In this document: positions 46,324 through 58,149 of the stretch, in pieces | Numbering within the stretch: position 1 is the first letter of the stretch | Layout: each line of letters opens with the position of its first letter | From: Argopecten irradians | Lineage: Eukaryota > Mollusca > Bivalvia > Pectinida > Pectinidae | DNA length: 64,000 nt | NCBI RefSeq assembly: GCF_041381155.1 | Contig: NC_091136.1 | Span: 45,622,284-45,686,283, forward strand | Direction: 5' to 3' | The notes under the pieces: generated by a model | Databases searched by the model: none | Told to the model about the DNA's origin: nothing | Seen by the model: only the letters and a program-made list of their open reading frames with translations | Translations under genes and position numbers: made by a program

Positions 46324-48100
46324 TCATGATTGAATGTATAGCAACTATTTTAACTCACAAAAACACACACGAGAAGATGAAATGGGTGTTTGAATCTAAG
46401 TGATGTTATCACGATGACATTTGGGGTGTGCAGGAGTAAGTGTATGATGTATGTATCATTTATCTTATCATTAATATGATTCCGTACATCATGGGCCGTT
46501 TAGGTTTAACATACGAGTTTCTGTGTTGGTACAACTACAGTAAATGACAGGAGCTTAGTAGGTCGTCTAGAAAGCGACAAAGGAGAGAGAAAGAGAGTGC
46601 GCGATCGCTAGGTGTGCGAAAGGACGAGTTATGTCCCCTGCTAAATCATTACAATATAACTAGTACATTTTGTCGAATTTCATTCTCTGTGTTCATACAA
46701 CTGTTTGTTGTTACAGCAATATGTGCAAAATATGAATGTAACAAAACTATGTGGCAAAGATGATAAACTATCTTCATCATCACTATTAATTATCTTTCTC
46801 AGAAACAATGTATCATGTTTGTAATATTTCTCTAGATCAATTTGTTTTGGTAGCATTAAGTAATATGTTCATTGTAAATCACATGTGGACCTAAGTTGCC
46901 TCTTATTCACGCTGTTTTTGTTTTATCAAACGACCACTACCTTTCCAAAACGCCTGTTGGTTTTTATAATGAGGCTGTTAATCTTGGAGAAGGGCAAAAT
47001 CTATTAGCTTAACGTTAATACTACACTAACCATCACACTTTGAACAGTTTCATTAAAAATAAATAAGATGGTACTTTTCATAACGCGGGTCGTTTTGTGT
47101 TTCCCGTTGTCGTCTTAACTTCCTCGCGTTGGTTAAATATCACAACAGCGAAATTAATATTCATTGTTAACATAGATAGTTGTTATAACTTCATATGAGG
47201 CCATCGATATACATTTCATTATTGCTTTTTACGAAACTTTAATTTTTTGTTTTGGAAAGGTAGAGGGCCTTAAAACTGGTATAAGTTTCAAATAGTTTCA
47301 CTAAATTCAAATTGATGGTGGCCGTTCATAGAATGTATTATACATCAGAAACTTACATACTAAGTTTTAGCTTCTTAATAGAGAATTTCAAGACACGAGA
47401 GATTTAATACGTAAAACTTATTTTGTAATTTACTAGCTTAGAAAGACTCTTCGGTGTTATGAAACACATGAATCAATTCAGATTTTAATCTGAAATTATT
47501 CGACGTGGTTAGTACAAATTATAATAAGCTAAATAATGAAATCGTCACAACCCAGTAGATAAAGGGAATAGGTGAATCACTATGTGTATATAAATTAAAA
47601 AAAAAACATAAAAAAATCCCCATTTTTGTAATTCAATATTTATCTGCAATAATGAAATCCATCATGATATTTTTTCCGTGATTATTTTCTGTTTTAATTC
47701 TTCATGTTGCAAAGTACTTTTGTAAAAACGTTTTATAATAAAAAAGTGAAAAAAAATATTGACGTTTGTTTTTTAATCAACGAATATCAACAAATCTTTG
47801 TTGATATTTTAAATCAGTGTCTCAAACATTAGAGTTCTTTTATTGTATTTATTTTTCAAAATGACATACCATCAACTTATAGGCAAATGCACGCTATGCC
47901 CATTATACTATTTACCGGTGTAATTTCATGCGATTTGTCATAAAACAATTTATCAATCATCACTGTTGTTCCTGCTATAAGATTATCACCAGATACTATT
48001 TCTTTAACATTCTTATTTTAACGCAGTTAGATTTTAGCGCCAAGGCGATAATAGTATATCAGGATACCTTTACAGAATATAGTGCTGAACAGACAGCGGC
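46324..48100. other. gene-free stretch
   Basis: No supported coding. A short open segment at about 48028-48120 follows an AG and is in the phase of ENTPD exon 5, but it runs into the tandem repeat next door and is not credited. Confidence 0.35.
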
Positions 48101-48103
48101 AAT

Positions 48104-48375
48104 GGTACTACCGCTAAAATAGAATTATTGCTAAAATAATACTACCGCTAAAATAGAACTACCGCTATAATATTTCTACCGCTAAAAAAGAACTACATTA
48201 CCACTAAAATGGAACTACTGCTAAAATAAGACTATCGCTGAAATAGAACTATTGCTAGAATAAGACTATTACTAAAATAAGACTGCCGCTAAAATAGAAC
48301 TATCGCTAAAATATAACTATCCCCTAAAATAAAACTACCGCTAAAATGAAAATAACGCTAACATAAAACTACACT
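48104..48375. repeat. 17-18-bp minisatellite
   Basis: About fifteen imperfect copies of 'actaccgctaaaatagaact' phasing at 17-18 bp ('actattgctaaaataagact' and similar). Copies differ mainly at the 'ccg/ttg/tcg' triplet. Edges are gradual. Confidence 0.9.
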
Positions 48376-49015
48376 AAAACAAGTACGTTTACAGTAACCA
48401 CACAGTTCCAACCATATCAATACATGCATGTCGACTGTAGAATATCGCACTTTCTTGTTCAGTTTTAATTGAATGATTATACTACGGTAAAGACGTGATG
48501 ACACATTAATGCTGTATGAATAAACAACATAAGAAGAGAATGTTGTAAAAGTAAACAACGATCTGACAGGAAGAACTTTCCTGTTTAAATCATCGAGTCT
48601 TTGATTTTATTATCATATACGTTTTGTGGGTGTGGTATGCCATTATGATAAACAAACAAGTGAGTAGAAGGTGGTGCAGCACTTAACTCAACAATACACA
48701 TAAAGATAACGTACAAGAAAAGGGACTCTGAAATATCAAAATTAAAGACGAAAACGAGACAAAAAAGAATAACATCAGTATCAAAGCATAACCCTGTTAA
48801 CATTGAAATATCATTAGTAAAACTTAAACTGTAAAACACAGTCTAAAATAATTTTAAATTATCACAGTCTACACGTATTTGCAAATTAAATGTGACTTCG
48901 TAACTTTAAATCCAGACATACATTAATAAATTAACAAATTCTACATTAAATATACATTTGGATATTGATATTTACAAGTAGTTAGATAAGCCAATCAGAT
49001 ATCTAATCTGGTACA
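48376..49015. other. gene-free stretch
   Basis: AT-rich; only short minus-strand ORFs without motifs. Confidence 0.4.
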
Positions 49016-49017
49016 TT

Positions 49018-49510
49018 TCATTTCATTTCAAAATATTTTTATTAAATCATTTGATTTAATAGGGGTTGGGCAGCAGGCTATGCCTATATAAGCCCTCTCC
49101 CTGTGGATACATACATGGACATCTCAAAATCATATATATATGATATTTTACAGACAATATTGAAATTAAACATATATTTAGGATACACTTGTAAGTAATA
49201 CTTTGATAACACTCCAATAATGAGCAGGTATAAAAAGCATGTTAAGTATATATATATATGCATACCTATGTTTTTGTTTATAGTTAAAACATGGACACTG
49301 TATAGCCAGATAATTATAAGTTGAAATTTATGATGGATTCATATCAGTTCAATATATAAAGTTTCTTGCTTTAAATCAATTGATATTGATTTGAATTTGA
49401 TTTGAATTTGGATCCCTCAATATCACTCCCACACAAGCCATTCCTAGTGACCGGGCAGTACTATAAAGTCCATAGTGTTACCACTGAGTACTGGTCCTAG
49501 TCAGGAATGT
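49018..49510 (-). mobile_element. probable 3' end of a retroelement
   Basis: On the minus strand the sequence runs through 'gggcttatataggcatagcc' and 'tattaaatcaaatgatttaa' to a GAAAT-type tandem end (plus strand 'tttcatttcatttc' at 49018-49031). A unique block ending in a short tandem tail is typical of a LINE 3' UTR. I recall this block as a frequent repeat in bivalve sequences, but no coding part is present, so the clade is unknown. Confidence 0.45.
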
Positions 49511-50300
49511 CCAGAGAAAGAGCCATGCTGAGGGAGTATATTTAAGCATATGCATATAAATTAATCATAACATTGGAGAAAATGGGTTTATAATATGAAA
49601 ATATGAGTGTTATAAGGGTTTACCTATGATCTACTCCTGTCAAAGAACTTGGTACAGACAAAGGATAAAACTTGTAATATTATATCAAGGTAATTCATTA
49701 TAATAAAATGTAATATCAATAGTTCAATACAAATTTGATTTTAATCGGGCACATGTAGTCAATATATATTTAACCTGGTGATGGGGTTGATATTCAGACT
49801 AGTAACCTTTTTTATATGTACATACTAGCAAAATTTAATAAGCTTCTTTAATCGATTGGATTAACAATGCAGTCAATTCATTACCAGCATTATTTGTCTT
49901 TTGTTTCTAAATTAACGTTCCAGGAATCGCATACACTTCTTAATGCATTCAGGTATTCTAGTCACAGTTTTTGTTATTGTACACAGACACACCAACACAA
50001 AGATGATTCAGCAGATGTTCATGTTTATAAAATGTATTCGAAAGAAATCAAATGACTAATGAATGTTTGTTACCGTCCTGTAATAAATACACTTATAATA
50101 AACATTTTCTCGTTTTCATGATCATTTTTTGGCTCGTTCGAGCACAAAATTTATAGCAAATCCATTTTAGCACCATTTGTGTGGCATTATTTAGAAAACA
50201 AAAATCGCAACAGTGCAACACAACTAACTTTTCAATATATAAAGCAATGAGCGATGAATTTTATTAAAGCTTTCCACATTAAGCATCAATACATGTGCGA
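49511..50300. other. gene-free stretch
   Basis: AT-rich. A TTTATT at about 50260 (AATAAA on the minus strand) could serve the minus-strand gene that ends at 50593. Nothing else was seen. Confidence 0.3.
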
Positions 50301-50319
50301 ACGTTATAAAGCCGGCAAG

Positions 50320-50402
50320 ACAATAAATCAAAATGAGGCCCTATTATAAGATTTAAATCAGAATAAGGCCCTTTAGTAAGATTTCAATCAAAATGAGGCG
50401 CA
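50320..50402. repeat. short tandem, three copies of about 30 bp
   Basis: 'aatcaaaatgaggccctatt', 'aatcagaataaggcccttta' and 'aatcaaaatgaggcgc', separated by 'ataagattt' or 'gtaagattt'. It lies in the presumed 3' flank or UTR of the minus-strand gene. Confidence 0.8.
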
Positions 50403-50592
50403 ATAGTGATCGTGGCTTAAACATCATACTATTGAAGCAGTTAAGTCAAATTAATAAATAACATTCCATTAAATTCCATACCTAGTAGGATAGGAATCAG
50501 CCTAAACTAACCAAACAATTCACATACTTCCTCCACGCAATGAAAATCCCGTCATGACTAGAATCACTCCGGTACTTCTAATTTAAAACAAA

Positions 50593-51032
50593 TTATACTA
50601 GTTTCTCTATTGCCACACGTGCATCTGACAGCCAATACACACCAGGACTAGATTCATTTAGCACTACAGAGAATACGTTGACGCCAGCTATACAAAGAGA
50701 CGGTGGTACACGGAAAACCTGCTCTTCGAAATTTAGGGAGTTGGCGTTCCCGTACCCCAGTAAAAACGGCTGTCCATTCACGTACATGTCTACTACGCCA
50801 TTGCAATTGGTGGCGCAGTGTGTCAGGCCAACGTTCACGGCCCCGAGTTCGAAACTGCCGTCACAATTCAGATGAAATACTATTTCTCCTTTGCTCCTGC
50901 CTGGATAATGGAAGACTTTATATGGTCGACACTTACGATACTGGTCCAGAGTCATCACTTTTGTAAACGCCACATTTTCGTAAATATTATTGAAATCAAA
51001 CGTTTGAATGACTTCAATTTCTTGTTTCTTCA
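50593..51032 (-). CDS. unknown gene, terminal exon
   Basis: Acceptor GTTTCAG (minus strand, AG at 51034-51033) precedes TGAAGAAACAAG. The phase matches the single base left by the upstream exon, giving Val-Lys-Lys. It is open for 146 codons to TAA, the longest convincing single coding block outside ENTPD. Confidence 0.65.
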
Positions 51033-51657
51033 CTGAAACATAACAACAATACAAGTATACAATTCAAAACAAGGTATTTACCAAAACAAAATACTTAAGT
51101 AAAATGTTTTCTCTTCTTCCTAACTAACTTTGTTCTTTCTATCGGCTCACTCGATATCGCCTCACTTTTGGCTTTCTGTTTAGCGCTCGCTCCTGTGAGG
51201 TAGGCTCTGGGTTCTGTCCCCTTGCCGAGACACACCAAAGTCTATAAAAGTGGTAGTTTCTACTCCTGCTTAGCGCTCACACTATAAAAAGGGAAACAGT
51301 TCCACTATACAAGAAGACACAACACGAATATACCACACTCTCCCAAAGCACGCACCACACACTATATACACGCTGCACACCGCATACATTGGAGGTCGTT
51401 CTTACATGACCTTGACTGTTAATAGGACGTTAATTAATCAAACAAACAAACAAACCTTGCGTAAATATATCCGGTTCACCCAAACGTATTCGCTTTTGCC
51501 CTTGACAGGCTATGTCTTCCTCGATGGAGCGTCTCTTTCGTCCTTCCATCATCGTTGGTGGGTCCTGTGACGGAGAAGGTGTAGGAAGGGGAGATAAATG
51601 TTTATCATCAAGTTGTGTATAGCGTAGATGCCATACAAGCACCATAATTTGGGGGCT
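50593..51657 (-). CDS. two-exon gene of unknown family, 5' end uncertain
   Basis: Complement of 51657-51456 joined to 51032-50593, in frame across a GT-AG intron, about 213 codons and a TAA stop. The first exon is polar and Pro-rich (LSPLPTPSPSQDPP) with a basic cluster GRKRRS and then acidic EED. The second looks like a compact beta-rich domain: 'GSFELGAVNVGLTHC', 'GVVDMYVNGQPFLLGYG', 'FRVPPSLCIAGVNVFSVVLN', 'GVYWLSDARVAIEKLV'. The order strand-NG-strand, then P-x-L-x-x-G-x-N-V, then a W near the end, recalls galactose-binding-like jelly rolls, but that is a resemblance by eye only. Five Cys. A start could be the Met four residues into the first exon, the MM before EGRKRRS, or an upstream exon. 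An in-frame TGA lies just upstream of the first exon's acceptor. I do not recognise the family. Confidence 0.6.
51110..51455 (+). repeat. family A repeat in the minus-strand gene's intron
   Basis: Carries 'cctcacttttggctttctgt', 'gaggtaggctctgggttctg', 'gccgagacacaccaaagtct', 'acaagaagacacaacacgaa', 'ggaggtcgttcttacatgac' and an (AAAC)n tail. The middle block with 'ggtgtgttgtttggtg' is deleted relative to the copy at 21356. It fills most of the intron. Confidence 0.85.
51456..51657 (-). CDS. unknown gene, upstream exon
   Basis: Acceptor GTTGACAG ends at 51658 on the minus strand. The exon is open for 67 codons and one base. Donor G|GTTTGT begins at 51455 and falls inside the (AAAC)n tail of the adjacent family A repeat. 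Confidence 0.5.
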
Positions 51658-51659
51658 CT

Positions 51660-54390
51660 GTCAACAATATCAACCGTTGTAAAATAAAAAATAAAAACGC
51701 TTACAAATCTATTAGAGACAGTATAAGTGGTGAAGGAGTGTGGATGTTGATAGGACCTATATACTACATATCCGTTAGACCAACACCGGATGTTGTTTCC
51801 GTTTGAATATATTTCATATATATGCACTTTCATTTCTTATGGTTGCGTTATTTTCTTTTTGTTAACAATGATTTCAACTATGCCATATTCTATTTCAAGC
51901 CGAACACAAAACTTGTCACATCTTGCCATATCTAAATTTAATCAGCGTATTAACTGTACTCTGACAACGGAAACATCCCTGGAAATTTCTTTATAAAGTA
52001 CACGTGTAGATATAGAAAATGTCATAAAATAAATAGTAAAATGTGATAAGCAGTTGTCCCGATAGTATTCTATATTTCAGTTTATATTTTCTATTACAGA
52101 ATAATTTGGCGATCATATAATCATAAAATCCTTTAAACTACCATTTTCACCATCAAAAATAAAAAGTCATGGGGACTGATAAGACTACGGTAACGTACAG
52201 TGATTGATGAAGACAAATGGTTTCGATACATCTATCCATCAATCAGGTTCTTAATATTTTCATAAATATATGATGATAAATAGTGATAAAGTTGTACTTA
52301 GACCTTTAGGATTACCTACATGCGTTAAACATAATGCACCGAACAATAAATCACTCTGATATAGTATTTTACAGATAAGAAAAGATTGATAGATCTATAT
52401 TTAAACAGAAATTAAGATGATGACTATAATGTTGACATTTCACTCTTTATAAAAAATCACTCTGAAGTTTACATAAGTGCTGAAATAAGTCCATTCTGGC
52501 TGACTAAGAGGTTTTGGTGTTTGGGGTGTATGTGAATATTTCACTGTGTATAACATCGGTAAGGCCACGTTATTGATCTACCTGGATTAACCTGCCAATC
52601 ACATCCAAGCCTAACACGACAACATTTAAATTAGCCCGGCCACTTTATGGGATGGAGCATGTTTGGTAAAATGAAAATGAAAAGCAAGGATCTAACGCAT
52701 TACATTATGGCATTTTGTAATCGTTGTAGAAGAAAAATACTTCAAAATGGGGATAATGTGGCTAATGTATTACAAGACCTGAAATATTTCCTTCTAATTT
52801 AACTACCTCTCTACCTGTTCGTTCCGACAGCCTTTATGTACGATAGAAATGTATACGGGAATTAGGGTATACTTTTCGGGACTATGCTAAAGTGAAAATT
52901 ATATATAGAGTAACAGGAATGACAGCTACAGCTAAATGTGAAAACATTACTTTTTGGAATACGTTGTAATTTTAACAGTGTCCTTGCTAAATTAAGAAAA
53001 CTATTACTTAATTAAAAGCAATTCTCATCATGCCTATAAACTCTATATTTAGCTCTTCATGTAGTGCCTTAATTGTGCATATCAATAGAGTTGCCAGCCA
53101 TACAATACAATACCACAGTCACTCTCTTTGTTTAAGTCTCTAGTGAAAAACGTCAAAATAAATACAAAGTATATATATATGTCTAACATATCAACAGTGG
53201 AATCATAAAGACACATTACCATTTACACCATAGTATGGAGAACAAGTTTAAATGGAGTAAACATTACACATATATAAAGCTATACTTGCCTTCACGCAGC
53301 AGCATGTGTAGTACAGAGCGCGGCCATATTTGTTTGAAACGCTCCAGTTCTCATCGATTTTTTTCTGCTACAAGTTCGATCCCCATACGAGTTCAGTAGG
53401 CCTAGTTCATAATGTATATCGTGTAAAGCAATACAAACATTTAACACACCCCTCTATCGACCCGGCGCTTCGTGATCCTTACTATATAGGTGTTTGGTTA
53501 ATGCGGATTTATTATGCCTTATTCATTGCAGTATCGATATCAAAATCATAGCATGTTTTAATAACGCTTTAAGCTGCTATTCAATTTAATAACAAGCCAC
53601 GAGCTAATATTTAAACAATGTGTAATGCTGGTCGATATGTAGAATCACCTGAAACATGTGCAAAGGGCATAAAACCAATTATAAAGTTGTAAGAATACCG
53701 CCCAAAGTTCATTCCACAAACCTCCAAAACAGACAAATGAAATACGTTTTAATTCTATGGTAGCATTTTATTCCGTTTTAGAATCCTTTATCAAAGCATT
53801 AAAATTGTCAATATTTGTGCATATATATGATAACAACAATTGGGTTTAGTCTTTTGTGAAACTGCAGTAAACACTTTGTCTCTCTGTGATTATGAGGGAA
53901 GGATTGTACGGTCATCGTGAACAGGTAATACATACGTTTTAAGCACTATTAGATGTTTTCAAACAATTTCTGATAATTACTGTTATTACTGGGTTTGATT
54001 GTTTTAATTTCTGCGTCCAATTTTTCAGTTTTTGTTGTAACGATTCGGTTGACCATTTGATTACCGAAAACGACATTTCTCATTTTATGCAAAACTAAAT
54101 CAATTTACATCTCTGTTCCAGTTGCAAGCGAACTACTAACTGAAGAAATGTTTTCCTTTATGTGAATTTTTGTAATAAAGCGGAACTCTTTAAGGAAGAA
54201 AAACACAATTGAAAAAACAGCGAAGAACGTGTTAGCATGAAAAAGCGCTATGATTAACGGCATTAAGTTTTACATTTTCCCTTTCATGGTAAAGGACGAT
54301 AAATAATGGGACGACATTTTTTTTCAAAACAAAACAACTAATACAACTAAACTTAACAGTAAAATAGCCTCTCTAGTTTCCATAGGACAA
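51660..54390. other. gene-free stretch
   Basis: No coding supported. Upstream exons of the minus-strand gene could lie here but none was identified. A patch near 53290-53340 is slightly GC-richer ('gagcgcggccatatttg'). Confidence 0.35.
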
Positions 54391-54394
54391 GTTT

Positions 54395-54705
54395 CTTCAT
54401 CCTAATGTCTCCTTCCGACACTGCCTCACTTAAGGCCTTTTATTGACGTTCGGTCATTTGTGGAAGGCTTTTGGTTATGATTCTACGGCATACCACGCTT
54501 ACCACAGTCTACAGAAATTGTAGTTTCTGTTCCTGCTTAGCGTTGCGCGCAATAGATTGGGACGATTGATTCGTCTGTTAATATGCTGTTGGTGACATTG
54601 GCAGCATGCATTGATGAGATAGGACCATGGAAAGAGCACAAGTCAAATATACATGTACCCACCACACATGCTAAAAATCGCAGTTCGTTCATAATTTGCC
54701 CTATC
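54395..54705 (+). repeat. family A repeat, interrupted by the inverted-repeat element
   Basis: Follows family A from 'ctgcctcacttaaggcctt' through 'tagtttctgttcctgcttag' and 'gggacgattgattcgtctgt' to 'cgttcataatttgccctatc'. The expected tail 'cgttaagcctaatcagacat' resumes at 58987, straight after the 4.3-kb element. Confidence 0.6.
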
Positions 54706-55560
54706 TACTATAGTGGGGGAGGAGAAATAGGTTCCCATGCACCCCTCTGGCAGTTTTTCGAAACATGGTTTTTTAGGACCGGTATGATGTGTAGTTTCAT
54801 TTTATGCTTGTTGCCATTGACAACTAATGTCTCATGGGATCATATGGCGGCCATCTTGGATTTCAGGTGTAAAAAATTGCCAAAATGACACTTTCGCATA
54901 TATGCGCATAGATTGAGAACCAGACAACATTCAGAAGGCAAATAAACACTTTTTATATGATTGAAACATGCTGAATACGATTAGATAATAATAATGACGT
55001 AACGTCTTCTCATTTTTGTGAAATGATGGGAAAACAAGGAAAATTTCAGTTTTTTTCCCCTAAAAAATCGATAAATGTCATAATTGTTATCAAAAGTAAA
55101 AAAATTGATGGACAAATCACCTTGTAACAGTCATTTCCAATTGAACCAACCCATGTGTAAACATATGTGTACTATAAAAGATATATCGCATCAATGAGGT
55201 CGGAAAAAGAGAGGGACCCCCCCCCCCCCCTTTAAAATTTATCAAAAAATGACCAAAATGACACATTCGTATATACGCGCATAGATAGAGAACCAGACAA
55301 CACACAGAGGCAAATAAACACATTTTTAAATATGATTGAAACGTGCTGAATACGATTAAATCATAATAATGACGTTACGTTTTCTCATGTTTGTGAAATG
55401 ACAGGAAAACAATGAAATGGTCAGGTTTTTTTCCCTAAAATATCGATAAATGTCATAAATTACATCACAAGTGAAACAATTGATAAACAAAACACCTTGT
55501 ACCAGTCATTTCGAATTGCACTTACCCTTGTGTAAACATATGCGTATTTCAAAAGGATTT
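54706..55560 (+). repeat. left arm of the inverted repeat
   Basis: After a unique outer part (to about 54880, with 'catatggcggccatcttgga'), the arm holds two tandem versions of a unit of about 320-350 bp. Markers are 'tgacacttt/attcgcatata/cgcgcata', 'agaaccagacaac', 'aatacgatta', 'atgacgt.acgt', 'aatcgataaatgtcata' and 'ccttgta..agtcattt'. A poly(C) run of about 13-14 lies at about 55207-55220. Confidence 0.85.
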
Positions 55561-55695
55561 TATGTTTTTTTAGCAGAAGAATCGTGGACATCCCCCTCCC
55601 AACACTACTCATAGAGAAAAAAATCTCATAATTATTATTACATAAATTACATATTTCCTGATTTATGATTCAGACAGTTCCAAACTATAATTACA

Positions 55696-55890
55696 TTTTT
55701 AACAGCCAGGGTCATGTAAGGATGTGCCAGGTTTATTGGTGGAGGAAAGGCGGAGTTCCTGGAGAGAAAAAAAACCACCGCCAGCAGTCAATACCTGGCA
55801 ACTGCCCCTGTAGATTATAACAAGCTACCAAGAGGTGGAGGGTTTGTGGTAATATGTCGAGACATCATACCACTCGGCCATCGCGGCCCC
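55696..55890 (-). mobile_element. tRNA-derived SINE nested in the inverted-repeat element
   Basis: Reverse complement of the SINE type at 26941: head 'ggggccgcgatggccgagtg', the 'ggttttttttctctccagga' core, and tail 'ccttacatgaccctggctgt'. The 7-bp direct repeat AATTACA (55689-55695 and 55891-55897) flanks it. It inserted into the element after the element's left part existed. Confidence 0.82.
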
Positions 55891-56159
55891 AATTACAACT
55901 AGAACGTGCTATCCACTAGAATCCACTCTCTTTTAGTGAACAACTTGAAACATAATTTTTCATAAATTTTTGGCTCGTGCCAGAGCGAAACGTATCACTG
56001 TGTTCGAATTATTATCCTTGATTTTTTTTGTCCTGAAGACACGATGGTATGGCACAGCTCATTACCACAAGACTAAATTCTTTCGGTATCACGACTGTAA
56101 CTTTTGCTTTCATCAAACTGCTGCAGGTTGGCGTAGGATTTCATCATTCAGGAAAATAA

Positions 56160-57842
56160 ATGTACACATCTATTTCGACGATTCCCTCATACTCCGCCGA
56201 GTCTAGGAATCGTTGGAGCGATGACAAATGACATTTTAGGGGGCTTACCTCGACGGCCATTGCCAGTCGGGAGAGTGGTCTGGGGATCAGGTCTCCGAGC
56301 ACATCAACGTGATGGAGATAAGGCTGTTCGGTTGGCTCTGCAGGCTTCTCGGAAGATTCTACATTCCAAGATGGTTTGTGTGACTACAGACAACTCTACA
56401 GTTGTCGCGTATTTGGAGAGAAAGGGCGGGGGTCAAAGTCCCACGTCCTTTGTGCCCTCGTCATTCGTGTTCTTCTTTTCTGTCAGAAAATGCGGTTGAC
56501 TCTCTTAGTCAAGCATCTTCCAGACAGGTTGAATGTTCTGGCGGATACTCTTTCCAGGCGCCACAAGCCGGTTGTGACAGAAAGGCAGCTAAATCTCTCA
56601 ATCTTCGAGGACATTTGCTAGGTGTTGAACAGACCTCATATAGACCTGTTCGCCAGTAATTGTCCGCTTTTGTCTCTCCGGTGCCAGACCAAATGACTTG
56701 GGTTGTGGACGCTCTATATCTAGATTGGGAGGGGATACATGCTTATGCATTCCCTCCATTCAACATGGTGGGCAGGGTTCTAATAGAAGTTTCGGAAGCA
56801 TCATTTTTCCCTCCTTCTGATAGTGCCCCTGTGACCGAGACAATCCTGGTTTCCGGAGCTCTTGTCGTTTCTGTTGGTGGATATTCCTCCGGTTTTCCCA
56901 CTCCGAACCAATCTCCTGCGCCAGCCTCGGTCCCGGAAGATCCATTCAAGAGCGTGGAAGCTATCTCAGAAACCTCGCTCAGTCAGGCTTTTCTTAAGAC
57001 GTGTCAGCTCGCATCGCCCGATCAATAAGTCTTCCTCACCTGCCATCTAACAGTCATGGAAGATCGTCTGTGATTGGTGTATCGACAGGAAGATTGATCA
57101 GGTCAAGGCCTCTGCCCAGCTGATTGCGGATTCCCTTCTCTATTTGTTTAGGGAACACAAACTTGCCTCTAGTACTATTGCAGGCTATCGCATGGCTATT
57201 TCCAGTGTATTGTATTCTCATGGTAGACCAGAGTTAGGGTCTTCCAACTCTTTGTCTGCCTCAATTAGGTGGTTCAGTCTGGACAGGCCTAGGGTACGAC
57301 AGTTAGCTCCACAGTGGAATCAAGCACTTGTGTTACTGAAAGGGGCTCCTTAAGAGCCTTTGGTGTCGGTCTCCATTAAGGTTTTTACTTTTGACTTCCT
57401 GCTTGCTTTTGCCTCAGGCCGTAGGAGAAGTGATATCCATCTATTCACTTTTCGTGCTTAGTTTGGCCAGATATAGCTCTGTTACCCTACTCACTGGTCC
57501 TGCTTTTTTGGCTGCTTTGTCCCAGTCGGACGCTTAGGTTTTCCCTTGATAAAACAAGGGGGCGATGTACTATTCTTGTCCATTAAACAGGGTCAGCAGG
57601 ATTTCTCCTCCCAGTACATCTCCAGATGGATATATCAGTTGATCAGGATTGCTTATGAGCAGTCTAATTATCAATCTGGGGCGACATGCAAGGAGTTGGC
57701 CCATGAGGTTAGAGCTCTTGCGGCTTCTTTAGCTCTCCATAATGGGTCCTGGTTCCAGGACATCATGTCTGCTGCCTTTTGGCGTGGTCAGACTACTTTC
57801 AATGACTTTTACCTACGGTCCATGTCCTCTCATTCTAATTGA
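56160..57842 (+). pseudogene. DIRS-like RT / RNase H / tyrosine recombinase remnant
   Basis: A piece of reverse transcriptase ends with the catalytic box YFDD (56171-56182; 'VHIYFDDSLI'). RNase H follows in shifting frames: 'HINVMEIR', 'VTTDNSTVVAYLERKGG' and 'LPDRLNVLADTLSRRHK', then 'SPVPDQMTWVVDALYLDW' and 'YAFPPFNMVGRVL', the RH-linked region typical of DIRS. A tyrosine recombinase occupies one frame from 57144 to 57842, with 'LLAFASGRRRSDIH' (first catalytic Arg), 'AHEVRALAASLA' (HxxR) and 'TFNDFYLRSM' (nucleophile Tyr), interrupted by several stops (first at 57351). Most of the RT is missing. The family call is well supported; the element is clearly dead. Confidence 0.85.
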
Positions 57843-58149
57843 CTGTTATCCTAGAATCCCGTTGTGGCGGCCCAGTCTGTGACTGTTCCTCCTCAGCAGA
57901 TATTATATGTATTTGTAGTTTTTAACTTATGCGAGCAGGCATCACAATGGTACACCTTTTTCATGGGGAGGTATATTCAAAATTGAAGGAGAATAATTCG
58001 AACCCAGTTGTTTTCACTAAAAAGAAATAAATTATTAAGGTTATTGGGAACTGCCTGAATTATAGATAAAACATATGAACTAGCCTTTGGATGTTTACTG
58101 GATCCGGGAAATTCATTTTTTTTAAACTATTTTTTACTCATACTATATA

